NCBI GenBank assembly: GCA_963841455.1
Contig: CAWJCU010000017.1
Coordinates: 246,681 to 310,680, forward strand
Direction: 5' to 3'
Length of the DNA: 64,000 bases
DNA from: JAWVFM01 sp963841455
GTDB lineage: Bacteria; Actinomycetota; Thermoleophilia; Solirubrobacterales; 70-9
Positions 56,263-64,000 of the stretch are shown here, piece by piece (within the stretch, counting starts at the first letter, position 1; every line of letters begins with the position of its first letter). The notes beneath the pieces were generated by a model. That model saw nothing but the letters and a program-made list of their open reading frames with translations, did not search any database and was not told the DNA's origin. The position numbers were made by a program, and so were the translations under genes.

Positions 56263-57285
56263 TCAACCGACGCCACGGTTGATGCGCTGCTCCAAATCCG
56301 TCAACTGGGTGATGATGACACCGAACTCCTGCGGAGTTGAAAGATACATATCGCGCATCGCGTCATAGTCTTGCTCCAGGTCCGCGATCCGCCCTGACGT
56401 TGGCACCAGCCGAAACGTTCCTGGCTGAGCAAGGTCGTACCGTGCCCAGCCGCTGCCGAAAAAGCGACTCTTCCACATGACTACTCGTTCTCGCAGTTCC
56501 TGAAGCGAAACCGCAATAGCTGCCACCGGATGAGTCGCCAAGGCTGCCATATCTGCATAGTGGCGAGAGAAGCGGCTTGGCGTGGCTCGCTCGATTGGAC
56601 GATGGTACTCAGCGTGAAGTATTGTCGCCTTTTCCCAAAAGGTCCGTTCTAGCTCCAGGGCGACCACTTCACACTTCCAATCTTCGAAGGCGTTAGGTAG
56701 CTCTTCAGCCACCCATGGCCGAATTGAATGTCGGCCGGTGGGCTGTTGATCGGTCAGCGAACCAAGTTCGAGCTTTACTGAGCGTCGCAAATACTCGAAG
56801 CCTTCCGGTTCCGCACATGGGTAGTAGAAGTGCAGCACTGGTGAGTTCGTTTGGGGATCGATGACGAATTCCAGCCATGCGCCGTCGCGAGGCCCGAGCG
56901 CAGCAGTGATTATCGCTTCAAGCCGGGGTTGCATTTGCTGTCGTACGAAATCACCGCAGGCCGCTTCCGCCTGTTGCATCCAGCGATCCGCTTGGGTCCG
57001 AGTCAGAGTTGCCAGTTCAGTTTGTGGCAGTCCTAGCGTCTCCGGTGACACTGATAAGTCGATGTCTTCGGAGAATCGTTCAATCGCAAGATAGACCTTC
57101 GAAAGCGACGTACCACCTTTGAATACCAATGCTTCGCCAAACTCCGAATCGAACAAGACCCCGAGCATCCAGCACACCCAGAAGTCTTTTTCAAGAATGA
57201 CGGACAAGACGCCACGTTGTTGCGCCGCCTGCTCGAAATAGACGCGGCGCTCACTCAGCGGTAAATCGAGGAAGCCTAATTGCAT
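56263..57285 (-). CDS. AbiEii-type nucleotidyltransferase toxin
   Basis: A 340-residue protein of the AbiEii/AbiGii family, a DNA polymerase beta-like nucleotidyltransferase. The signature is ALVFKGGTSLSKVYLAIERF followed by SEDIDLSVS, which holds the metal-binding aspartates. Established members modify tRNA 3' ends and block growth in type IV toxin-antitoxin and phage-abortive systems. It begins three bases after the stop of the upstream antitoxin gene, the standard order. Confidence 0.9.
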   Translation of the reverse strand: MQLGFLDLPLSERRVYFEQAAQQRGVLSVILEKDFWVCWMLGVLFDSEFGEALVFKGGTSLSKVYLAIERFSEDIDLSVSPETLGLPQTELATLTRTQADRWMQQAEAACGDFVRQQMQPRLEAIITAALGPRDGAWLEFVIDPQTNSPVLHFYYPCAEPEGFEYLRRSVKLELGSLTDQQPTGRHSIRPWVAEELPNAFEDWKCEVVALELERTFWEKATILHAEYHRPIERATPSRFSRHYADMAALATHPVAAIAVSLQELRERVVMWKSRFFGSGWARYDLAQPGTFRLVPTSGRIADLEQDYDAMRDMYLSTPQEFGVIITQLTDLEQRINRGVG

Positions 57286-57288
57286 GGA

Positions 57289-57891
57289 TTATCCCTCCGC
57301 CAGTTCGTGGAAGAGGGGATGCATCCAGGCGGCGGCCAGCTTCAAGTCGCGAAGCAGCAATCGTCGTTGGTCGAGCGGCAACCGCTTCTTGAGGCTAGCG
57401 ATTCGCTGTGGCGTGACATGATCTTTTCCCAAGTGGCGGAAGGCCTGGATCAGCAGTCCGCTAAGCCGTCCTGCGGCCGCCATGTTGCGTGGTGTGGTGC
57501 GGCGCAGCTCGATCGTTGTGCGACCGATCTTGATCGTCCGAGTCGGGCCGTCAGTTAAGAAGACAGACTTGGCCGGGACTTGTTCCGAAAGGCCCAACAA
57601 GTTTGCCGCATAGGCGCCAGCCGGTTGCAACCGCGTGCGGTCGCGGCCGGCAACCGCTTTGGCAATGGTGTCGGCAGTAGGAGTCAGCTCGCCCAGTTTC
57701 GGATGGCTTTCAGGGTAGGCATAGACGCCGCGGGCAAGCCGTCGGATCTCGCCAACCTCCACCAAGCGGCTGAGTACCTTGTCGGTGCTCCCACGCGGGC
57801 CCAAGTCGGTGAAAGTGGTCGGAGTAAACACCGAACCACGCCCACCCCCCTGGATTCTCTTTAATACTCTGTTTTCAAGGGTTTTTGTCAT
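57289..57891 (-). CDS. AbiEi-type antitoxin / DUF6088 family protein
   Basis: A 200-residue protein from ATG 57891. The N-terminal winged helix (VFTPTTFTDLGPRGSTDKVL, then RLVEVGEIRRLARGVYAYPE) is the DNA-binding part typical of AbiEi-like proteins; the C-terminal domain (KIGRTTIELRRTTPRNMAAA) completes the family pattern. Such proteins repress their own operon through inverted repeats. A perfect one lies 17 bases upstream. Directly precedes the toxin gene. Confidence 0.87.
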   Translation of the reverse strand: MTKTLENRVLKRIQGGGRGSVFTPTTFTDLGPRGSTDKVLSRLVEVGEIRRLARGVYAYPESHPKLGELTPTADTIAKAVAGRDRTRLQPAGAYAANLLGLSEQVPAKSVFLTDGPTRTIKIGRTTIELRRTTPRNMAAAGRLSGLLIQAFRHLGKDHVTPQRIASLKKRLPLDQRRLLLRDLKLAAAWMHPLFHELAEG

Positions 57892-57908
57892 TTTGTAAGC
57901 TTGGCTCC

Positions 57909-57938
57909 TGCCAGAAAAAGTACCATGTTTTTCTGGCA
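57909..57938. promoter_or_regulatory. Inverted repeat, likely operator of the toxin-antitoxin operon
   Basis: Perfect 11-base arms TGCCAGAAAAA and TTTTTCTGGCA are separated by GTACCATG. The element ends 17 bases before the antitoxin ATG. AbiEi antitoxins are known to bind inverted repeats upstream of their genes; the assignment here is inferred from position and symmetry. Confidence 0.7.
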
Positions 57939-58001
57939 TAGGCAACGACGATCCTAGCGTGCAAAGCACTGTTTCCGCGGCGAAATCCGTCTGGCGGAGC
58001 A

Positions 58002-58558
58002 CTAATCACGATTGTTGCTGGTGCCGTCACCGGATGCAGTCGAATCGCCGGCCGGACAATAGTGCAGCAAATCAAGGCGTTCCTTCCGATACGCTTCCGA
58101 GCATTGCAGGCCCAGCCAGCGGAATAAGTAGTCTACGATCGAGTGGACATGCCGCAGTTCGGGATTCTTCGTCCAGCCTGAAGGCTCGAATCGCGAGAAC
58201 TCGAATTTACGGGCGAGCGTCTCGACAGGGACGCCATATTGCAGAGCGGTGCTTGTCAGCACGGCAATCGTGTCGAGCAGGCCGGAGATCATGCTGCCGT
58301 GCTGGGCAATTTTCACGAACACCTCACCTGGTCGACCGTCCTCGTAAAACCCAACGGTGACATAACCTTCAAGTTCCCCACGCTGAATTTGTGGGTTACG
58401 CTTGTTCTCGTATCAGGAAGACGCATTCGCACCGGCGCCGATCCTGCTGCCGAGAGTGATGTATCGTGTTCTACCACGCTGTCCATGACACCGGCCTCCG
58501 CGGTCAAAATATGCCGCGCAATTTCAATATGCCTTCGGTTGCGAGTAATGGCTTCCAC
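58002..58558 (-). pseudogene. Stand-alone TSCPD-domain protein, frameshifted
   Basis: Reading from ATG 58558: RMRLPDTRTSVTHKFSVG, then after a one-base break near 58,380 in a run of four C, GYVTVGFYEDGRPGEVFVKI and AQHGSMISGLLDTIAVLTST to the stop at 58,002. The segment is the TSCPD domain found at the C-terminus of B12-dependent ribonucleotide reductases and as small separate proteins. A separate gene of about 185 codons is expected. Function of stand-alone copies is unclear. Confidence 0.8.
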
Positions 58559-58582
58559 GTCATCGCACGAAATGCTAGTAGC

Positions 58583-58798
58583 TCAGATTCGCTTCCGGTC
58601 ACGCATCCGTTCCAACTTCCAGAGCGACAATTCAAACCTTTCTCTTGTAAGCCAAGGCGGCGGTGCTGCCGGAATTGCAACCGCTGGACTCCCGCAGCGC
58701 GGACAACTAACGGTCCTTTGTCTCGAATACCACTTTGCGGTACAGCGAGGACAGGCTGCGTAGAAATACCCACGCTCGTCATTGCATTGCTGAAACAT
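58583..58798 (-). CDS. Small zinc-ribbon protein
   Basis: A 71-residue protein from ATG 58798: two CxxC pairs (CPRCTAKWYSRQRTVSCPRC) form a single zinc ribbon, followed by a basic helix (ERFELSLWKLERMRDRKRI). The stop lies 24 bases upstream of the TSCPD gene start. Function unknown; nucleic-acid or protein binding is possible. Confidence 0.65.
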   Translation of the reverse strand: MFQQCNDERGYFYAACPRCTAKWYSRQRTVSCPRCGSPAVAIPAAPPPWLTRERFELSLWKLERMRDRKRI

Positions 58799-58821
58799 GA
58801 TGGTTGTTCCGCTCAAAGCAA

Positions 58822-59757
58822 CTAGAAGAATCGCTTCTCGACCTGATTTCCGTAAACAGTCCAGGCGGAGTTCGGCAACTCTTCACGTCCGTACAATTCC
58901 AGATAGGGTCCCGGGCTCACCCTTTCGACCAACTCGCGCACGAGACCAGGCTTACGGCTATGAATCGTACGATGGGCCTGTACCCAACTTGGAAGGGTTC
59001 GGTCTTGAAACGTCAGTCGCCCCCGCACGCCCAAGAGCAAAAACTCGTGCGACACCCGCCAATAGTTCCCCATTCCCAGCTCGTGCTTGATCCAGACCAA
59101 GCAGGACTTAAACGCGAAACCCCACGCATCAAGGACTAGAAATGCTTCGCGTAGAAAAGCATTGGTGGTCCAGAGATGAAGATGGGATTCGGGCTCTACA
59201 AGCTCGCGAACGGGCTCGTCGCAAATGTCTTGGATCGACATCACGGGGTAATGGTTGACTGCCGCGGCCCGCGACGCCTCATTCTCGTAAGGCCAAGGTG
59301 GATCGGCGTAGATCGTGGCAAATTTCTGGCCGGCTGCGACCAACTGTCGCAAATCGTTGATCGAGCTGCCAATCGGCGGACGTTGCTTGACGACTCGTCT
59401 GTCTGCATCCGCTAGTTCACTCAACAGCGCGAGTTGCGTAGGCGCATCAACAACCTGCGCGGCAGTTTCCAACAAACCCACGAGTTCCCGCAATTCAGCG
59501 TCCATCTCGTCCTTGCCACGAGCGAACATCAGCCGACTGAACGCCATGACAGTCTTCACCGGTAAGGGCGGCGCCAAGAACTTCGCAATTGCCCCTAAGG
59601 GCGCTTTGCAATTTCGCTGGACCGCCCAATACTCATCGAAGGCTTTGCGGATAGAGGTGACATATGCTGACACGTCGGCATCGACACAATGCCCGACGAG
59701 AGCTGCATGAAGAGCCGCTCCGCGCTGCTGTGGAGGAATCGCCAGCAGAATCTCCAC
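58822..59757 (-). CDS. MT-A70 family methyltransferase
   Basis: A 311-residue protein from GTG 59757. The C-terminal domain has the catalytic ATIYADPPWPYENE motif, then PESHLHLWTTNAFLREAFLV and SCLVWIKHELGMGNYWRVSH with the family's GNY-R pattern. MT-A70 proteins methylate adenine N6 in RNA or DNA. The N-terminal ~130 residues are helical with no known fold. Such orphan genes are frequent in phage- and plasmid-like regions. No restriction partner is seen nearby. Confidence 0.88.
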   Translation of the reverse strand: MEILLAIPPQQRGAALHAALVGHCVDADVSAYVTSIRKAFDEYWAVQRNCKAPLGAIAKFLAPPLPVKTVMAFSRLMFARGKDEMDAELRELVGLLETAAQVVDAPTQLALLSELADADRRVVKQRPPIGSSINDLRQLVAAGQKFATIYADPPWPYENEASRAAAVNHYPVMSIQDICDEPVRELVEPESHLHLWTTNAFLREAFLVLDAWGFAFKSCLVWIKHELGMGNYWRVSHEFLLLGVRGRLTFQDRTLPSWVQAHRTIHSRKPGLVRELVERVSPGPYLELYGREELPNSAWTVYGNQVEKRFF

Positions 59758-59808
59758 AGAGAGACTCGCTACTCCTCCGAGCCTCCGTTACATTTGCGGA
59801 AGTGTTGC

Positions 59809-60207
59809 TCATGACTTCGCTCCTTGCTCTTCGCGACAAGGAAGCGAGGCATCAATGAGCGTGACGATCGCCTCACGAACGTGAGGCGCAAGATGAGGCC
59901 AAGCCTGAGCGATGAACGCGATCGAAGGCGCGAACTCGTTGTCAGTTAGTGAAGAGTTTTGACACGAAGTGCCGCTGACACACTCCCCAGTTGCTCCCAG
60001 CGTTTTTTGCGATTGTTCTAACTCGTTATCATGCAATTCGTTGTCGCAAAAACCTTCGCAGATTCGATTCCCGCCGCCTCCACTAAATTCGACTGCCACC
60101 GCCGTTGGACACGATTGGGATTTGTGCTTCCTCTTATCAGATATTGACTTACGTCGGTCGCGACTTGGTTCATTTGGTTCGATCGATTCGTTGATCGCGA
60201 TGGGCAA
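59809..60207 (-). CDS. Hypothetical protein upstream of MT-A70
   Basis: A 132-residue protein. The N-terminal 90 residues are hydrophilic and low complexity; the last 45 (PSIAFIAQAWPHLAPHVREA, then IVTLIDASLP) are a compact helical segment of the form seen in short planctomycete proteins. Its stop is 51 bases upstream of the methyltransferase start. The start at 60207 is uncertain. Function unknown. Confidence 0.5.
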   Translation of the reverse strand: MPIAINESIEPNEPSRDRRKSISDKRKHKSQSCPTAVAVEFSGGGGNRICEGFCDNELHDNELEQSQKTLGATGECVSGTSCQNSSLTDNEFAPSIAFIAQAWPHLAPHVREAIVTLIDASLPCREEQGAKS

Positions 60208-60652
60208 AAAAGCGCAATCCGCTCCGGATTAAAACTTGCTGCAGCGTTCGATTCCCCTCGCCTTGTTCGCCTTGACTTTCTTCGCTCGCCAGCTTAGTCC
60301 GTGCACGCATTGGGAGTCCTTCCTTAAGCCTTGCTTTTCGAGTCGTCGAGTGTCGCGCCGAGTGTGATGCATTTCCAACACAGGACACGCCCTCCTTTGC
60401 ATAAAGGGGGATCTTGCTGGTTGAGCATAGAAGCTCGCTAAATGTGCAGTAATTGAGACCGTGTGGAAGCAACTGCTGAGCAACAAAAAGTTAGCTCAAG
60501 ATCGCTGCCGCCGGTGAGCTGGCTCGGCCAGAATACGGTGCTTCTTTGGGCGATTGCCGGATGCGTGGCAGGTTGTGTAATTTACTCACCATAACTTCTA
60601 ATGTAAGATACCCTACATAACCCTCAAGTCGCAGCTGGGGTCGCCCAAGCTG
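60208..60652. other. Gene-poor region upstream of the Crp/Fnr gene
   Basis: Some open frames exist on the minus strand, but their composition is not convincing. At 60601-60618 ATGTAAG-ATAC-CCTACAT is an inverted repeat with six of seven arm bases paired, 35 bases upstream of the Crp/Fnr start. This is a candidate autoregulatory site. Nothing else is seen. Confidence 0.4.
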
Positions 60653-61384
60653 ATGCCGGTGGCTCGTATCGGAAAATCACTTGAACGCGAAGAGAACTCG
60701 CTTCTTGCCGCACTGCCAACGCGGGAGCTGAATTTGCTTTTGCCGCACCTGGAGCGCACGAAGCTGGCGTTCGACCAGACTCTGTATGAACCCGAAGAAG
60801 CAATCAAGCACGTGTATTTTCCGACCAGCGGAATCATTTCGCTCGTAGTCGTTCTGGATAAGGGCGTCGTTGCTGAAGTTGGGCGAGTGGGAAACGAAGG
60901 CATGATTGGCCTGCCGGTGTTCCTCGGTGTAAAGGCAAGCCACACTCGCGCATTTGTACAAGTTTCTGGTGAAGCGCTGCGGATGGGATCTAAAGAGTTT
61001 CTTCGGCAGGCCCGCAACAGGAGCCCACTCAGCAGCCTCCTGCTACGCTACGCGCAAGCTTTGATGGCCCACTCGGAGCGACTGACCGCGTGCAACACAT
61101 GGCACACCATCGAGGAGCGACTTTGCCGCTGGCTGATGGTAACTCAAGATCGTGTGCAGGCCGAGGTAATCGAGGTTACCCAAGAGTTTCTCTCGCAGAT
61201 GTTGGGTGCACACCGGCAGAGCGTAACGCTGGCTGCCCGCAATTTGCAGCGAGCGGGCCTAATTCGCTACCGTCGGGGAAAGCTCAGGATTCTCGACCGG
61301 CAGGGACTGGAAGAGGCATCGTGCGGTTGTTATCGCGCAATCCAAAGGCATTTCGACGAATTGTTCGCATCAATCGGCGGTTGA
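60653..61384 (+). CDS. Crp/Fnr family transcriptional regulator
   Basis: A 243-residue regulator. The cyclic-nucleotide-binding-like barrel occupies about residues 20-135 (AIKHVYFPTSGIISLVVVLD; GNEGMIGLPVFLG), and the C-terminal winged helix is VIEVTQEFLSQMLGAHRQSV followed by NLQRAGLIRYRRGKLRILDR. There are no Fnr iron-sulfur cysteines in the N-terminus, and key cAMP contacts are absent, so the signal is unknown. Stops 61 bases before the hybrid kinase gene; the two may form a signalling unit. Confidence 0.92.
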   Translation: MPVARIGKSLEREENSLLAALPTRELNLLLPHLERTKLAFDQTLYEPEEAIKHVYFPTSGIISLVVVLDKGVVAEVGRVGNEGMIGLPVFLGVKASHTRAFVQVSGEALRMGSKEFLRQARNRSPLSSLLLRYAQALMAHSERLTACNTWHTIEERLCRWLMVTQDRVQAEVIEVTQEFLSQMLGAHRQSVTLAARNLQRAGLIRYRRGKLRILDRQGLEEASCGCYRAIQRHFDELFASIGG

Positions 61385-61445
61385 CCAATAGAGAGGTGGT
61401 CGATCTGTTACTGGCTGCCGACTCGCGAAGTTACGCGATGAGAGC

Positions 61446-63671
61446 ATGGGGGCGATGGAAAAGTTCATCCGACGATACAGGGCATACGCCGTTGCGATCC
61501 TGGTCACAGGCGGAATGGTGCTTCTGCGCTGGCTAGTTGATCGATGGGCGGGTGACTACCTGCTATCTGCGCCGCTCGTGGGCGCCGTCGCGATCGCGGT
61601 CTGGTATGGAGGCTATCGTCCCGCACTGGTTGCCATGGCGATTGGTGTGCTGGCCTACGATTACCTCTTCATGGAACCGCGCGGCCAGTTCGAGATCGAG
61701 CAAGTTGATGACTACATTGATCTCGCGTTGTTTTTATTCACGTGTTTGATCGTCATCGGATTCGGGCAGGCAATGCGCGTGGCTTGGCACCGCACCGCGG
61801 AAGGGCAGGAGCGTCTTCGTACGACCCTCGCCAGCATCGGGGACGCCGTCATTGCGACCGACACTGAGGGTCGCGTTACAATCATGAACGCGGTAGCCGA
61901 ATCGCTTACCGGCTGGACGATTGCCGAAGCGGCGGACCAGCCGCTGGAGACCGTATTTCACATCATTAACGAGCACTCGCGGATGCCGGTTGAGAACCCA
62001 GTTCAGAAAGTGTTCGAATTGGGTCAGATAGTGGGGCTTGCGAACCACACTGTTCTCATAGCCAAGGACGGCCGCGAAACGCCGATCGATGATAGTGCGG
62101 CACCGATCCGTTGCCAACAAGGAACCGTCGTTGGTTGCGTGCTGGTGTTCCGAGATGTAAGCGATCAACGCGCGGCTCAGCAGGCCACGGCTCGTCTGGC
62201 GGCTATCGTTGAATCTTCGGCGGATGCGATCATCACGAAAAATCTTGATGGCATCATTCAGAGTTGGAATGCCGGCGCCGAGGAACTTTTCGGCTATACT
62301 GGCGCGGAGATTATCGGAAAGCCTATCACAACCCTGGTGCCGTCCGACCGAACAACCGAAGAAGCCGAAATTCTCGCGCGGCTCCGGAAGGGTCAAGCTT
62401 CGGAGCGTATCGACACGGTACGCATCGCCGAGAATGGCCGACAGATCCCGGTCGCGATTAATGTTTCTCCATTGCGCAACCGCGACGGGGACGTAACCGG
62501 GGCTTCGAGCATCATCCACGACATAACAGAGCGCCGCGAAGCGGAAGAAGTGCTCAAAGCGGCCGATCGGCGCAAGAGCGAGTTTTTGGCGATGTTGGCT
62601 CACGAACTGCGGAATCCACTGGCGCCGGTCCGGAATTCGCTTCAGATCATGCGCCTGGCGGGTGACGACCAGGCCACAGTTGATCAAGCGGTGGCGACCA
62701 TCGAGCGACAGGTCACTCAGATGGTGCGGCTTGTGGACGATCTCTTGGATGTCGCCCGCATCAACCGCGGAAAGATCGAGCTGCGCCGCGAGCGAGTTGC
62801 GCTAAAGCCGGTGATCGATCAAGCGGTCGAAGTTTCCCGTCCGCTGGTCGCGAAACGCCGGCACGAGTTAACGCTGGAATTGCCATCGCAACCGGTATTT
62901 CTCCATGCCGACCCAACTCGGCTTGCGCAGGTCCTAAGCAATCTGCTCAATAATGCATGCACCTATACCGAGCCAGGAGGCCGCATTTGGTTCTCTGCCG
63001 AGCGACAGGGAAGCGACGTGCTTATTTCCGTGAAGGATAGCGGCGTCGGCATACCGGCCGATATGTTGCCGCAGATTTTCGAACTCTTCACGCAGGTTGA
63101 TCAAACGTTGGAGCGCTCGCAGGGCGGACTTGGGATTGGCCTCGCACTCGTAAAGCAACTCGTGGAATTGCACGAGGGCACAATTGAAGCATCTAGCGAT
63201 GGGCCCGGCCTGGGGAGCGAGTTTGTGGTTCGCTTGCCGCTTTTGATCGAGCAGCACGCGGAGGACCACGCGGCAGCGCCCATGACCAGAATCGCGGCCA
63301 CCTCAAGCCGGCGAATCCTTGTTGTCGATGATAACGAAGACAGCGCCAAATCACTTGCCAAATTGCTGAGCATCGCTGGCCACGAGACCCGTATTGCGTT
63401 TGACGGATTGGAGGCGGTTGCGGCGGCCGAAGAGTTCCGCCCCGACGTCGTCTTGCTGGACATTGGCTTGCCGCGGCTGAATGGCTTTGAGGCTTGCCGC
63501 CGAATTCGGGAAAAGGCCTGGGCTAGCGCGATCACTCTGGTAGCCCTTACCGGCTGGGGACAGGACGAAGATCGGCTCAAGGCTAAGGACGCCGGCTTCG
63601 ATCATCATTTGGTGAAGCCGCCAGAGTACACGGCGCTCACGGAGATACTCCTGCGCATCGAGACCAAATGA
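61446..63671 (+). CDS. Hybrid sensor histidine kinase / response regulator with DUF4118 membrane domain
   Basis: A 741-residue membrane kinase. Residues about 15-110 are a KdpD-like DUF4118 region with four membrane spans (AYAVAILVTGGMVLLRWLVD ... LALFLFTCLIVIGFGQAMRV). Two PAS domains follow (IGDAVIATDTEGRVTIMNAV; SSADAIITKNLDGIIQSWNA). The HisKA box is FLAMLAHELRNPLAPVRNSL with the phosphorylated histidine; HATPase is VLSNLLNNACTYTEPGGRIW and GVGIPADMLPQIFELFTQVD. The C-terminal REC domain is ILVVDDNEDSAKSLAKLLSI with its phospho-acceptor in VVLLDIGLPRLNGF. No output domain; signals probably pass to a phosphorelay. Confidence 0.95.
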   Translation: MGAMEKFIRRYRAYAVAILVTGGMVLLRWLVDRWAGDYLLSAPLVGAVAIAVWYGGYRPALVAMAIGVLAYDYLFMEPRGQFEIEQVDDYIDLALFLFTCLIVIGFGQAMRVAWHRTAEGQERLRTTLASIGDAVIATDTEGRVTIMNAVAESLTGWTIAEAADQPLETVFHIINEHSRMPVENPVQKVFELGQIVGLANHTVLIAKDGRETPIDDSAAPIRCQQGTVVGCVLVFRDVSDQRAAQQATARLAAIVESSADAIITKNLDGIIQSWNAGAEELFGYTGAEIIGKPITTLVPSDRTTEEAEILARLRKGQASERIDTVRIAENGRQIPVAINVSPLRNRDGDVTGASSIIHDITERREAEEVLKAADRRKSEFLAMLAHELRNPLAPVRNSLQIMRLAGDDQATVDQAVATIERQVTQMVRLVDDLLDVARINRGKIELRRERVALKPVIDQAVEVSRPLVAKRRHELTLELPSQPVFLHADPTRLAQVLSNLLNNACTYTEPGGRIWFSAERQGSDVLISVKDSGVGIPADMLPQIFELFTQVDQTLERSQGGLGIGLALVKQLVELHEGTIEASSDGPGLGSEFVVRLPLLIEQHAEDHAAAPMTRIAATSSRRILVVDDNEDSAKSLAKLLSIAGHETRIAFDGLEAVAAAEEFRPDVVLLDIGLPRLNGFEACRRIREKAWASAITLVALTGWGQDEDRLKAKDAGFDHHLVKPPEYTALTEILLRIETK

Positions 63672-64000
63672 CATGACAGTCGTGTCAAGGGATACCTCCA
63701 TCGGCGAAGAAATCGCGTAGTATTTGACCGGTCTTGCTATCCCCCGCAGCAATTCCACCCAGAAAACGTTCCACTGGCGCCCTGCTGTGTGCAATCGATG
63801 CTCGTCACGTCGCAGGGAGCCCGCATGGCAACATTGACACTGCCCGTCTTCGATTGCACGGCGATTTAGCCCGCCCAGGACGAACCGTCCTGAGACGCGT
63901 TGTGGATGCCTCGTTCGCGTCAACCGGATGAGCTTTGCCGAGCGAAAAACATCTTGTTTACTCGATAGCAATACGCCAACGGAACCAAGTAGGTAATATA
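63672..64000. other. Gene-free end of window
   Basis: No supported gene in the last 329 bases. A hairpin AGGACG-AAC-CGTCCT lies at 63877-63891 without a T-run. Short open frames overlap each other on both strands and lack recognisable motifs. Confidence 0.4.

Noticed and set aside
60170..60486. Two overlapping open frames on the minus strand before the Crp/Fnr gene
   Set aside because: They lack recognisable motifs, good ribosome sites and coding-like composition.
63734..63931. Small open frame at the window end
   Set aside because: No motif, no ribosome site, and overlapping open frames on the other strand are equally likely.
46439..64000. Right half as a horizontally acquired island
   Set aside because: No integrase, tRNA, direct repeat or IS marks the boundary, genes on both sides are cut, and the sequence around it is error-rich; a chimera is simpler.

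Overview
This window looks like two unrelated bacterial genomes joined end to end. Bases 1 to about 46,410 are very GC-rich (estimated by eye near 70%). Genes are tightly packed, often with 4-base start/stop overlaps and GTG starts. The content (folK/folB/folP-ftsH-hpt-tilS cluster, zinc-ribbon and helix-turn-helix adenylate cyclases, a collagen-like secreted lytic enzyme, NDNFANA-type repeat protein) fits a high-GC actinobacterium, most likely Thermoleophilia (Solirubrobacterales/Gaiellales). Bases from about 46,440 to 64,000 are clearly lower in GC, use different codons, and carry a phosphoketolase/glycogen phosphorylase block, an IS1182-type element, an AbiE-type toxin-antitoxin pair, an MT-A70 methyltransferase, a Crp/Fnr regulator and a DUF4118 hybrid kinase. 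That half resembles a planctomycete or similar soil bacterium; this assignment is tentative. Genes on both sides of the join are cut, and reading frames are repeatedly broken from about 44.7 to 54.5 kb, so an assembly chimera in poorly polished sequence is the simplest reading.

Layout of the left half: folate genes folK-folB, then a divergent SnoaL-like/TetR pair that splits the fol cluster, then folP, ftsH, hpt, tilS (0-6.8 kb). Next come a cyclase with an N-terminal helix-turn-helix, an SCP2-like protein, a structured leader, a PlsC-type acyltransferase and an atypical SDR (6.9-11.1 kb). A 1,159-residue secreted peptidoglycan enzyme and secreted repeat proteins follow (12-18 kb). Fatty-acid oxidation genes (3-hydroxyacyl-CoA dehydrogenase/enoyl-CoA hydratase fusion, acyl-CoA dehydrogenase) sit with a sirtuin, HAD phosphatase and PadR regulator (18-24 kb). 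Peroxiredoxin, Ca2+/H+ exchanger, lipoprotein and a giant cyclase-ATPase-TPR regulator occupy 24-32.6 kb. Hydrolase, DUF2203, threonine ammonia-lyase and M32 carboxypeptidase form a coupled run (32.6-37 kb). A DegT aminotransferase is translationally coupled to an epimerase/GT28/deacetylase-like triple fusion (38.8-42.5 kb), a likely novel cell-envelope glycolipid pair. MoxR/DUF58/TgpA genes run into the join.

The right half holds a carbon-storage block (xfp, histidine phosphatase, glgP), an insertion sequence inside a tiny gene whose 66-codon frame is restored when the IS and one target duplication are removed, a PcfJ-like gene, the AbiE pair with a perfect inverted-repeat operator, a stand-alone TSCPD protein, a zinc-ribbon protein, MT-A70, and a two-gene signalling unit (Crp/Fnr plus hybrid kinase).

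The most interesting non-coding signals in the left half are a three-copy two-hairpin element with compensatory stem changes lying just after stop codons, a two-copy palindromic element with a conserved interior, and a ~114-base structured element closed by a 14/15 bp stem.
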